DNA of 49,059 nucleotides, taken from assembly GCA_030639305.1 (NCBI GenBank), contig DAOWCY010000029.1, forward strand, positions 1 through 49,059, read 5' to 3'. Shown piece by piece: positions 15,912 to 24,087 of the stretch. Below the pieces are notes generated by a model that made no database searches, was not told the origin of the DNA, and saw nothing but the letters and a program-made list of their open reading frames with translations. The position numbers and the translations under genes are program-made. How positions within the stretch are numbered: the stretch's first letter is position 1; every line of letters starts with the position of its first letter. The stretch comes from JAGLQA01 sp023135565 (GTDB lineage Bacteria; Acidobacteriota; Aminicenantia; UBA2199).

Positions 15912-18900
15912 TTAAAATTTTATTTCGGGTAATTCGATTTTGTCCGCGCTGGGTCTGAATTTCGGTATAATATTGATCTCTATGGACTTCGTATAATGCT
16001 GGCCCGCTGCGTCCTTAATAAAGAAAATTAGAGAGTAACTGCCGGAAAACCCGGGTCCCGGGGACCAGTAAAATACCCCGGAATTATCCAGCGTCGAACC
16101 CACCGGCAGCGGCCTGAATTTGCCGTTGACTACTAAATAACCCCGCACGGAAGCGATATTTTGTCCGAATTGGATTTCAGTTTGTCCCAGTTCTTGAATG
16201 GTTACCCGGTTGGTGCCGTTTTCGTCTGCGAAGTTTTCAAAGGCTTCGTTATCTTCTCCGCAGCCTTTTTTGACCCACACGGGCTCCATATTTTTCGTCA
16301 CGGGATAGCCGGATGCACTGCCGGTTAGCGCGGTTTTTGATTGTGATTTTGAACTGCCGGTATTTATTATTGTGAAGTATCTGCTGCCGATGCCGTCGCT
16401 GTTCCCGGCATTGTCTTTCGCAGTCCAGGCTATTGTGTGCATGCCATTGCTGTAATTGCCGGTATCTATGTAGAAATAACCCACCGCGCCGTCGCTGTTA
16501 TTGTATCCCGGGAACATCTCGGCGATATCGGCCCGGTAAATGTTGTAGACCGGGTGACCGCCCGGTACGCCATCGATCCATACTTTAATAGTAGAACCGT
16601 CGTAAGGAATGGTGTTGGGCTGCGGCGTTAACACCCAGCCCCAATTGATGAAATCCGAACCCGACGCCGTGCCCCCTTGCTGCGGGGTGTCGATGGAGCC
16701 GAAGGGCTTGACCGCATTGGCGTTGTCGCAGAAAATGGACTTGCTGCCCAATGTGACGGAATTGCCTTCTTTATCGGTGGCTTTAGCATAAAGGGTAAAG
16801 GAACCGTTACCCTGGTTCGGCAGGAAATTGGTCTGCAAAATATAGCCCCAGCCAGCCATGTAGTTTTTCGGGTAACCAGGGTGAGCTTGTTCTACGTCGG
16901 GCCGTGCTCCATCCACCAGGACGGCATCCCCGATATAAATTAGACTGCTGCTTTCACCGGCCGCCGGGCTGCGGTAAACCTGCACACCGGTTACGTCGAT
17001 ATCATCTACTACCCAGCCTGTAACCGGGACAGCGCTGCTCACTGTGGAACCGCTAAGTGGTGTCTGGAAAGCGCCGAAAGGAGGCAGCGTATCGCCGCTG
17101 TCGTAAATTCTTAAAGAAACGGGAATCGTCAGCGGGCTGTTGGCAGCGCTGCTGTCTTTTATTGTAATGGAAGCAGTGTAGTCGCCTGTGCTCATTGCAG
17201 GATCAACGGACACATTCACTTCACCCGCGCCTGAGCCGGAAAGCGGTGTGCAGGAGAGCCAACCGGCATCGGTTGAGATGCTCCAGTTCAATGTGCCGCC
17301 GCCGCTGTTGTCGATGAGCAGAGCCTGGGTGGAGGTAGTCAGGTGGCCGCTGCCGGAGGGGGGAACGATTTTGTTCGTACTGTTTACCGGCACGGAACCG
17401 AAATTCAATCGATCCCGGTTGACGAAAATTTCCGCCTTTTCCCCGGACACGGAAACCGTGATCGTATCTTTGCCGCTGTCGTTATTGTTGGCATAAGCCA
17501 CTGCTTTAATCGTGTGGCTGCCGGGAGCGTAAGCCGTTGTATCCCATTGGGTTTCATAGGGTTCCGAGGTGTCTTGTCCGATCTGGATATTGTCGATGTA
17601 GAACTCTACTTTGTCGATGGTTAGGGGCATAATTTCACCCACCGGGGAAATAGCCGCGCTGCCCATATAAGCGGAAGCCGCGATAGTCACGGTGCCGGAC
17701 ACCACATCTCCATCGCCGGGCGCTGTGATAATAACTTTTACCGCCTCACTGGATGTGGTGAATTGGAGTTCTCCACCGTAAGCGGTTCCGGCGGCGTTGG
17801 TGGCATAGGCCCTGACGTAGTAGGTGGTGTCGGCGGTCAGGTTGGTGAGGTAACCGGTAAAAACGCCTGTGCCGGAGCCATTGGTGGTCCTGTTATTGGC
17901 GACAGTGGGGTTGGGAGCGGTGCTCCAACAAACACCCCTAACTGTGACGGCGGAGCCGCCGTTAGCTGTGATATTGCCTCCACTCCTGGCCGAGGTGGCG
18001 GTTATGTTGGTTACGTTGGTGGTGGTTACGGTGGGAGTATTGATGGCATTGGTGATGAATGAGATTTCGCTGCCGTAGGCTGTGCCGTAGATGTTGGTGG
18101 CATAGGCCCTGACGTAATAGGTGGTGTTGGCGCTCAAACCGGTGAGGCTGCCGGTGAAAGCCCCCGTGCCGGTTCCGTTGGAGGTGAGGCTGTCTGCTGT
18201 AGTGGGAGTAGGAGCGGTGCTCCAACAAACGCCCCTGGCGGTGACGGCAGCGCCGCCTTCGTCGCTGACATTGCCGCCGCCGGATGCGGATAATGCGGCT
18301 ATATTAGTGACATTGGCGGTGGTTACGGTAGGAGCGTTGGCAGGATTCGTGGTAAAAGTCATATCCGTGCCGTAGGTAGTGCCGCTGGCGTTTTGGCCCA
18401 CTGCCCGGTAATGGTAGGTGATGTTGGGAAGTAAGTCGGTAGGGGTGACGCTTACCGGTGTGCCGGTGGAGCCGGTCACCGGGCTCTGGTCAGCCGTTAC
18501 TGTCCTGCCGTAGCCGGTTGTGTCACCATACTCGAAAGTGACGGTGGTGCTGCTGTTATTGGCGTTAACCGTACCGTTTAATGTGGCGCTGGTAGAGCCG
18601 ATACCCGACGCCGCGGCGGTGGTCACCGTGGGCGGCGCTGTACCGGTGAAAAAGGTCATGTCCGCGCCATAGGTGGTGCCTGAACCGTTCTGCGCCACCA
18701 CCCGGTAATAATAAGTAGTATTGTTGGTCAAACCGGTAATGGCTTTGCTGACTGCCGTGTTAGCGGCCCCGGTCACCGGGCTTTGATCCGCGGTCACCGT
18801 GGTGCCGTAGCCGGTAGTCAACCCGTACTCGAAGGTGACTGTGGTGCTGTCGTTATTGGCATTGACCGTGCCGTTTAGAGTGGCCCCGGTGGCGGATACG

Positions 18901-21722
18901 GCGCTGGCTGCATTGGTGTCGGCTGTGGGGGGCAGCGAGCCGGTGGTAAAAGTCATGTCCGCGCCATAGACGGTATTGCTCGTGTTCTGCGCCTTCACCC
19001 GGTAATGATACGTGATGTTGGGGGCCAGGGTGGTCAGGCTGCTGCTCACCGCTGTGTCGGTACTGCCGCTGACCGGGTTCTGGGCGGCAATAGCTGTCAG
19101 GCCGTAGTTGGTGTCCAACCCGTACTCGAAAGTCACTGTGGTGGTGGTATTATTGGCATTGACCGTACCGTTCAGCGTGGCGGTGGTGGCCCCCACGGCC
19201 GTCGCCGCATCAGTAGTGGCCGTGGGCGTGGTGCTCCCGGTGGTAAAGGTCATGTCTGCGCCATAGACGGTTCCGAATCCGTTTAGTGCCTTCACCCGGT
19301 AATGGTAGGTGGTGCCGGTGGCCAGGCCGGTTATGGCCCGGGTAACCCCGGTGTTACCGACACCCTGAACCGGGCTTTGATCGGCCAAAGTCGTGGTGCC
19401 GTAGGCCACTGTTACACCGTACTCGAAGCTAACAATAGTAAAGGCATTATTGGCATTCACGGTGCCATTTAGAACGGCGTTGTCGATACCCACCGCGGAA
19501 GCTGCATCGGTGGTGGCTGTGGGCGCGGCCGGCGCCGAGGTGTAAAAAGTCATGTCTGCGCCATAGGAGGTCCCGAATGCGTTTTGTGCCTTCACCCGGT
19601 AATGGTAGGTGGTATTGGGAGCCAGGATGCCCGCAAGGGTGCTGGTGACAGTCACGGCCCCATCAAATGTAACCGGGCTTTGATCGGCTGTAACCGTGGT
19701 GCCGTAGGCGGGGGTGGTGCCGTACTCGAAGGTGATGGTGGTACTATGGTTTTTGGAGTTAACACTGCCGCGTAAAGTGGCCCCCGCGGTTCCCACCCCG
19801 GAAGCAATCAAGGTGATGGCCGTGGGGGCGTTGGATTCATCGGCACTGGTGGTAAAGGTCATGTCCGCACCATAAGTAGTGCCGCTTGAGTTCTGCCCCA
19901 CGACGCGATAATGGTAAATCGTGCTGGGGGTTAACAGGTTAAGGAGGGTTGTGCTTACCGCTGTGTCGGTAGTGCCGGAAACCGGGCTTTGGTCCGCGGT
20001 GACCGTGGTTCCGTAGGCTGTAGTCAAACCATACTCGAAGGTCACGGTAGTACTGTCATTATTGGCATTCACAAGGCCGTTTAAGGTGGCCGTGGTAGTG
20101 TCCACCGCCGAAGCGGCGCCGGTGGTGACCTCAGGACCAGGTCCCGTAGTGAAGGTCATGTCCGCGCCATAGGTAGTGCCGCCGGCGTTGACCGCCACTA
20201 CACGGAAATGATACGTCATGTTGGGAGTTAGCGAGGAAACCGCTGCGTTTACCGATGTGTTGGAGGAACCGGTGACCGTACCGGGGATTGCGGCGACACT
20301 CCTGTCGTAGTTGGTGGAGGTGCCGTACTGGAAGGTTACGGTAGTACTGCTGTTATTGGCATTCACCGTACCGTTTAAGGTGGCGGTAGTGGCACCCACG
20401 GCAGTGGCTGCATTGGTGGTGGCTGTGGGTGCGGTTGCTCCGGTGGTAAAGGTCATGTCCGCGCCGGTGGTGGTTCCCCCGGCGTTAACCGCCATCACCC
20501 TATAATGATAAGTGATGCCGTTAGTTAAACCGGAAATAGCTTTGCTCACCGCCGTGGGGGTGGAACCGGTCACCGGGCTTTGGCCCGCGGTCACCGTGGT
20601 GCCGTAGGAGGTGGTGGGGCCGTACTCGAAGGTGACTGTGGTACTGTCATTATTGGCATTCACAAGGCCGTTTAAGGTGGCTGTGGTTGTGCCGACCGCT
20701 GAAGCCCCGGTGGTAGTGGCGATGGGAGCCATGGGCAGCGTGGTGAAGGTCATGTCCGCGCCGGTGGTGGTGCCGAAGGTATTGGCGCCCACCACCCGGT
20801 AATGATAGAGGGTGTTGGGCAGAAAAGCTGCGGGGGTCGCGCTGACAGCCGTATTGGTGCTGCCGGAAACCGGGCTGGGCGCTGCCAATGCGGTGCTGCC
20901 GTAGCCGGTAGTCAAACCGTACTCGAAGGTGACCGTCGTGGCGTCCCCATTGGCATTCACCGTACCGTTGAGAGTGGCGGTGGAGCTGCCGACAGCGGTG
21001 GCCGCGTTGGTGGTGACCGTGGGGGCGCTGCCCACGCTGCCGATCACAAAAGTAATATCCGGGCCGTAAGTGGTTCCGTTTATATTCGAGGCCACCACCC
21101 GGTAATGGTAGGTGGTATTATTGGGCAGGCTGGTCAGCGCGGCTGTGACCGGCTGCAGTGCCGCCGAAGTCAACGGGCTTTGGTCCGCGGTGACGGTGTT
21201 GCCGTAATTGGTATCCGTGCCCCATTGGAAAATAACCGTGGAACTTACACCAAAGGTATGCACCTGGCCGTTTAAGGTGGCAAAATCCACCCCTATCCCG
21301 GTTGCCGGATCTGTAACCACTGCCGGGGCGGGACCAGACGGGGCCGTGGTGGTAAAGGTCATGTCCGCGCCGTAGGTGGTGCCGGAAGCGTTCTGCGCCA
21401 CCACCCGGAAATGATAGGTGGTGCTCGGGTCCAGTAAACTCAAGTTGGCCAAAACCGGGGTGGCGGTGGAACCGCTGACCGGGCTGGGCACTGCCGCCAC
21501 AGTTTGACCGTATTCCTCGGTAAGGCCGTACTCGAAGAATACCGTGGCCGGCAGGCCGTTGGCATTCACCGTGCCGTTCAGCGTGGCTCCTGATGAGCCT
21601 ATCCCGGTGGCCGCGCCGGTGGTGGCTGTTGGGGCCTGCCCCATCAGGCATAAACCGGATGTTAATAATAATACGATTACAAAAAATATTTTTTGGATTT
21701 TGATCGGTTGATAATTTTTCAT
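15912..21722 (-). CDS. Giant exported Fn3/Ig/BACON repeat protein, 1936 aa
   Basis: A very large, probably cell-surface or secreted adhesin-like protein. A signal peptide covers about residues 1-30. Eleven tandem domains of about 98 residues follow (to about 1100), each with ATLNGTVNANN, TTVTFEYG, TYHYRV and YGADMTFTT signatures. Two related domains follow with GVCWSTAP. Next come a Big_9-like Ig domain (VEFYIDNIQIGQD), a BACON-like domain (NSGGGTLNWSIS, AGWLSCTPLSG), two Ig-like units (VPVTGWVVDDID; INWGWVLTPQPN) and a C-terminal Ig-like module (SGVFYWSPGPGFSGSYSL). No LPXTG, PEP-CTERM or type IX sorting tail is seen, so export beyond the signal peptide is unexplained. AAAGGAG precedes the start. 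High similarity between repeats suggests recombination-driven length variation. Long antisense frames here are artefacts. Confidence 0.92.
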   Translation of the reverse strand: MKNYQPIKIQKIFFVIVLLLTSGLCLMGQAPTATTGAATGIGSSGATLNGTVNANGLPATVFFEYGLTEEYGQTVAAVPSPVSGSTATPVLANLSLLDPSTTYHFRVVAQNASGTTYGADMTFTTTAPSGPAPAVVTDPATGIGVDFATLNGQVHTFGVSSTVIFQWGTDTNYGNTVTADQSPLTSAALQPVTAALTSLPNNTTYHYRVVASNINGTTYGPDITFVIGSVGSAPTVTTNAATAVGSSTATLNGTVNANGDATTVTFEYGLTTGYGSTALAAPSPVSGSTNTAVSATPAAFLPNTLYHYRVVGANTFGTTTGADMTFTTLPMAPIATTTGASAVGTTTATLNGLVNANNDSTTVTFEYGPTTSYGTTVTAGQSPVTGSTPTAVSKAISGLTNGITYHYRVMAVNAGGTTTGADMTFTTGATAPTATTNAATAVGATTATLNGTVNANNSSTTVTFQYGTSTNYDRSVAAIPGTVTGSSNTSVNAAVSSLTPNMTYHFRVVAVNAGGTTYGADMTFTTGPGPEVTTGAASAVDTTTATLNGLVNANNDSTTVTFEYGLTTAYGTTVTADQSPVSGTTDTAVSTTLLNLLTPSTIYHYRVVGQNSSGTTYGADMTFTTSADESNAPTAITLIASGVGTAGATLRGSVNSKNHSTTITFEYGTTPAYGTTVTADQSPVTFDGAVTVTSTLAGILAPNTTYHYRVKAQNAFGTSYGADMTFYTSAPAAPTATTDAASAVGIDNAVLNGTVNANNAFTIVSFEYGVTVAYGTTTLADQSPVQGVGNTGVTRAITGLATGTTYHYRVKALNGFGTVYGADMTFTTGSTTPTATTDAATAVGATTATLNGTVNANNTTTTVTFEYGLDTNYGLTAIAAQNPVSGSTDTAVSSSLTTLAPNITYHYRVKAQNTSNTVYGADMTFTTGSLPPTADTNAASAVSATGATLNGTVNANNDSTTVTFEYGLTTGYGTTVTADQSPVTGAANTAVSKAITGLTNNTTYYYRVVAQNGSGTTYGADMTFFTGTAPPTVTTAAASGIGSTSATLNGTVNANNSSTTVTFEYGDTTGYGRTVTADQSPVTGSTGTPVSVTPTDLLPNITYHYRAVGQNASGTTYGTDMTFTTNPANAPTVTTANVTNIAALSASGGGNVSDEGGAAVTARGVCWSTAPTPTTADSLTSNGTGTGAFTGSLTGLSANTTYYVRAYATNIYGTAYGSEISFITNAINTPTVTTTNVTNITATSARSGGNITANGGSAVTVRGVCWSTAPNPTVANNRTTNGSGTGVFTGYLTNLTADTTYYVRAYATNAAGTAYGGELQFTTSSEAVKVIITAPGDGDVVSGTVTIAASAYMGSAAISPVGEIMPLTIDKVEFYIDNIQIGQDTSEPYETQWDTTAYAPGSHTIKAVAYANNNDSGKDTITVSVSGEKAEIFVNRDRLNFGSVPVNSTNKIVPPSGSGHLTTSTQALLIDNSGGGTLNWSISTDAGWLSCTPLSGSGAGEVNVSVDPAMSTGDYTASITIKDSSAANSPLTIPVSLRIYDSGDTLPPFGAFQTPLSGSTVSSAVPVTGWVVDDIDVTGVQVYRSPAAGESSSLIYIGDAVLVDGARPDVEQAHPGYPKNYMAGWGYILQTNFLPNQGNGSFTLYAKATDKEGNSVTLGSKSIFCDNANAVKPFGSIDTPQQGGTASGSDFINWGWVLTPQPNTIPYDGSTIKVWIDGVPGGHPVYNIYRADIAEMFPGYNNSDGAVGYFYIDTGNYSNGMHTIAWTAKDNAGNSDGIGSRYFTIINTGSSKSQSKTALTGSASGYPVTKNMEPVWVKKGCGEDNEAFENFADENGTNRVTIQELGQTEIQFGQNIASVRGYLVVNGKFRPLPVGSTLDNSGVFYWSPGPGFSGSYSLIFFIKDAAGQHYTKSIEINIIPKFRPSADKIELPEIKF
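17764..21640 (-). repeat. Tandem coding repeats of about 294 bp (13 units)
   Basis: The Fn3-like domains repeat at DNA level with a period near 294-300 bp. The stretch encoding ATLNGTVNANN and FEYG recurs nearly identically in units 3-11. The last two units (17764-18340) form a separate subfamily. Such arrays easily gain or lose units, and an assembler can collapse them. Confidence 0.85.
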
Positions 21723-21835
21723 GGCGACTCCTTTAACTTTACAAAAAAAATTCTTTTTTCATTTAAGCTGCTTTAACGAATGTTTGGTACGCTTCACTTT
21801 GCAGGGATAAACTTGCGGCCAAACAATCCTCAACT

Positions 21836-21864
21836 ATTTTAGTACAATTTTAATGTTTTGTCTA
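21836..21864 (-). promoter_or_regulatory. Possible promoter for the giant repeat protein
   Basis: On the minus strand, TAGACA (21859-21864), 17 bases, TAAAAT (21836-21841). The -35 box is weak. Confidence 0.35.
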
Positions 21865-21908
21865 CCACAAATCGTTCAAAATTAAAATTTTTCTAAAAGG
21901 GGACGCCG

Positions 21909-21937
21909 GCGGACGGCGTCCGCACCCTATGAGGGCC
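21909..21937. repeat. REP-like GC-rich hairpin, inverted orientation
   Basis: GCGGACG-G-CGTCCGC (21909-21923) is followed by ACCCTATGAGGGCC, the reverse complement of the element at 2875-2904. It lies 47 bases beyond the end of the permease gene. Confidence 0.75.
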
Positions 21938-21983
21938 TGGGAAGCGTATTTTCAACCAGGTTAACCGAAAAGTTTGTTTTATC

Positions 21984-22796
21984 TTAATCGAGTGCGTTCA
22001 TGTTACCTTTGCTCAGACCTTCGCCGATAAAATTTAGGGAAATGATAATTATAAAAAGCACGATCCCGGGTACCACGATAAAAACAGGCCGGTCAAAAAT
22101 ATGAGTCACCCCGGTATCTATCAATTGCCCTAAAGTGGGCGTTTCCGGGTCCAGCCCTAAGCCGAGAAAATTTAAACTGGACTCGGCAATAATAACGCCG
22201 GCTGCGCCTAAAGATGCCTGTACAAAGATGATGGGTTTTATCAAAGGCAGCAGGTGAGAAAAAATGATGCGCATAAACGAGGCATTATAACTGCGGGCCG
22301 CCAGTATGAATTCTTTATGCTTGTGTTTCAGCACTTCTCCCCTGACAAGGCGGGCATAACCGGCCCAGGAAGAGAAAGTAAGTATAAACACCATGCCGGC
22401 TATGCCGGGGCTAAAAAAAGCAGCCAGGGCAATGGCTAACAATATGCCGGGGAAAGCAAGAAAAATATCCACTATTCTCATTAAGATCATGTCGGTTATT
22501 CCACCGGCCATACCGGAAACCAATCCCCATACCACGCCTATAAAAGACGACAGCATTACCACGGCAAAACCTATTAACAGCGAAACCCCGGCCCCATAAA
22601 CGACACAGGAAAGCAAATCCCTACCCAATTCATCGGCGCCTAAGAGGAACCGCGAAGATGATTGCTGCCAACGGGTGTCTAAGTTGATGTGGATGGCGAA
22701 ATTGCCGAAAAGCAAAAAAACGACCCCCAGGAAAATCATAAAACCTAATAAAAACAGACCGATTTTCAACTGCATATTAGCGGTTTTTAATGTCAT
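21984..22796 (-). CDS. ABC transporter permease, DppC/OppC type, 270 aa
   Basis: The second membrane subunit of a peptide/nickel-type ABC importer. The N-terminal helix is followed by the family signature LLGADELGRDLLSCVVYGAG and further helices. The EAA loop is recognisable in AARSYNASFMRIIFSHLLPL, which docks to the ATPase. The C-terminus SLNFIGEGLSKGNMNALD is typical. Its ATG overlaps the upstream permease stop by 4 bases (ATGA), so the two are coupled. No substrate-binding protein or ATPase gene is adjacent, so those parts must be encoded elsewhere. The substrate (oligopeptide, dipeptide or metal) cannot be told. Confidence 0.93.
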   Translation of the reverse strand: MTLKTANMQLKIGLFLLGFMIFLGVVFLLFGNFAIHINLDTRWQQSSSRFLLGADELGRDLLSCVVYGAGVSLLIGFAVVMLSSFIGVVWGLVSGMAGGITDMILMRIVDIFLAFPGILLAIALAAFFSPGIAGMVFILTFSSWAGYARLVRGEVLKHKHKEFILAARSYNASFMRIIFSHLLPLIKPIIFVQASLGAAGVIIAESSLNFLGLGLDPETPTLGQLIDTGVTHIFDRPVFIVVPGIVLFIIIISLNFIGEGLSKGNMNALD

Positions 22797-23734
22797 AGTT
22801 TGGCGCCCCGCTGCACCTCTTTCCTGATCCGGGGATCGAGAGCAAAATAAGAAAGATCGACTAAAAAATTAACCAGCAAATAGACAAAAGTAATAAAAAC
22901 GATTAAACCCTGGATCATGGGGTAGTCCCGCCTCGTTATGGATTCCACCAACAATACGCCGATACCCTGCCAGGAAAAGATCGTTTCCGTTATAACGGCT
23001 CCTGTCAGCAGCGCCCCGAATTGCAGGCCCATGGTGGTGATTACCGGTATCAGGGCATTCTTAAACACATGTTCCCGGAACACCCTGAATTCGGACAACC
23101 CTTTGGCCCTGGCCAGGAGAACATAGGGTTTTTGCAACTCTAAAGAAACGACCGTGCGGGTAATCCTGGTGAGAAAAGCGCTCATAGAAGTTCCTAAGGT
23201 CAGGGCGGGCAGCACGATGTATTTGCTTCCTTCGCAGCCCGAAACAGGGAACCAGCCGAGTTTTATAGAAAATACGATAACCAGCAGCGGGCCTAAGAAA
23301 AAATTGGGAATAGCCAGACCGGCGGAACTGATAAAAGTAACCGCCGCATCCAACAGGCTCTCTTTTTTAAATGCAGCCAGTACTCCTAAAGGCAGAGAGA
23401 TTAAGATAGCTGCCGTCATGGCTGCGATGGTCAGGTAGATCGTATTGGGCAAGTATTTTAAAATGTTTGCCATCACCTCCCGGTTGTTGAACAGGGATTT
23501 CCCGAAACTCAAGTCCAGCAGGCGGCGGATAAAATCGAGATATTGATGGAAAAGCGGTTTATGGAGATTCAAATCTCTTCTCAGCCGTTCTACATCTTCA
23601 CTGTTTGCCCCTTCTCCCAGGATTTTTACTACCGGATCGCCGGGGATCAGGTGAACCGGGAAAAAAATCATGGTAGATACGGCAAACAACAGGAATAAAA
23701 GCAGCAAAATTCTTTTAACGATATATCTTTTCAT
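22793..23734 (-). CDS. ABC transporter permease, DppB/OppB type, 313 aa
   Basis: The first membrane subunit of the same importer. It starts MKRYIVKRILLLLFLL, a classic OppB start, and continues with FFPVHLIPGDPVVKILG, the SFGKSLFNNREV loop, six predicted helices and the EAA-type loop YVLLARAKGLSEFRVFREHV. The start at 23734 is preferred over 23785 because a TATAAT box lies between them, which would place the longer start upstream of the transcript. No good Shine-Dalgarno site is visible. The gene ends in a 4-base overlap with the next permease gene. Confidence 0.92.
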   Translation of the reverse strand: MKRYIVKRILLLLFLLFAVSTMIFFPVHLIPGDPVVKILGEGANSEDVERLRRDLNLHKPLFHQYLDFIRRLLDLSFGKSLFNNREVMANILKYLPNTIYLTIAAMTAAILISLPLGVLAAFKKESLLDAAVTFISSAGLAIPNFFLGPLLVIVFSIKLGWFPVSGCEGSKYIVLPALTLGTSMSAFLTRITRTVVSLELQKPYVLLARAKGLSEFRVFREHVFKNALIPVITTMGLQFGALLTGAVITETIFSWQGIGVLLVESITRRDYPMIQGLIVFITFVYLLVNFLVDLSYFALDPRIRKEVQRGAKL

Positions 23735-23768
23735 AATAATTGTGCCGATTGGATGGATAGCCGGGTTT

Positions 23769-23798
23769 ATTATACCATATGTCACCCTAATACGGCAA
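23769..23798 (-). promoter_or_regulatory. Probable promoter for the permease pair
   Basis: On the minus strand, TTGCCG (23793-23798), 18 bases, TATAAT (23769-23774). It supports the shorter start of the first permease. Confidence 0.5.
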
Positions 23799-23965
23799 CT
23801 TCCTATTTTTCCAAATTGTGAGCTGAAAAATTTTTACTCTATTTTTTTTTTGTTTAGAGCTTGAATTCTTTGTCTACTTATGGTAATCAATAACCTTATA
23901 TCCTTACACAAAGCGGGTGGCACTCGCGACCCATGAACGAGGGTGAAACGATTGCCTTGTATTTA

Positions 23966-24055
23966 AAAAATCTTCGCGAAAAAACAAGATTTTTCCTCAT
24001 GAGCAGCCCAGAGGCTGCCTACGCATGTGGGTTTTTCAAGTTTAGTCTTGAAAAA
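23966..24055. repeat. Two-hairpin dispersed repeat upstream of the rhomboid gene
   Basis: The first hairpin is AAAAATCTT, 11 bases, AAGATTTTT. A small GCAGCC-CAGA-GGCTGC stem follows (24003-24018), then TTTTTCAAG (24032-24040), six bases, CTTGAAAAA (24047-24055). The outer two hairpins recur at 29494-29585 and the last also at 26905-26928. They lie just before the rhomboid start and may act as a leader or attenuator. The gap 23735-24087 holds otherwise only the divergent permease promoter. Confidence 0.6.
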
Positions 24056-24087
24056 ACGTTAATGTTTTAAGGGTAAGAACCGGTAAA

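Noticed and set aside
17763..21651. Several long open frames antisense to the Fn3-repeat gene
   Set aside because: They follow from the repeated, GC-rich Thr/Ala/Gly codons on the coding strand, repeat with the same period, and have no start signals or recognisable domains.
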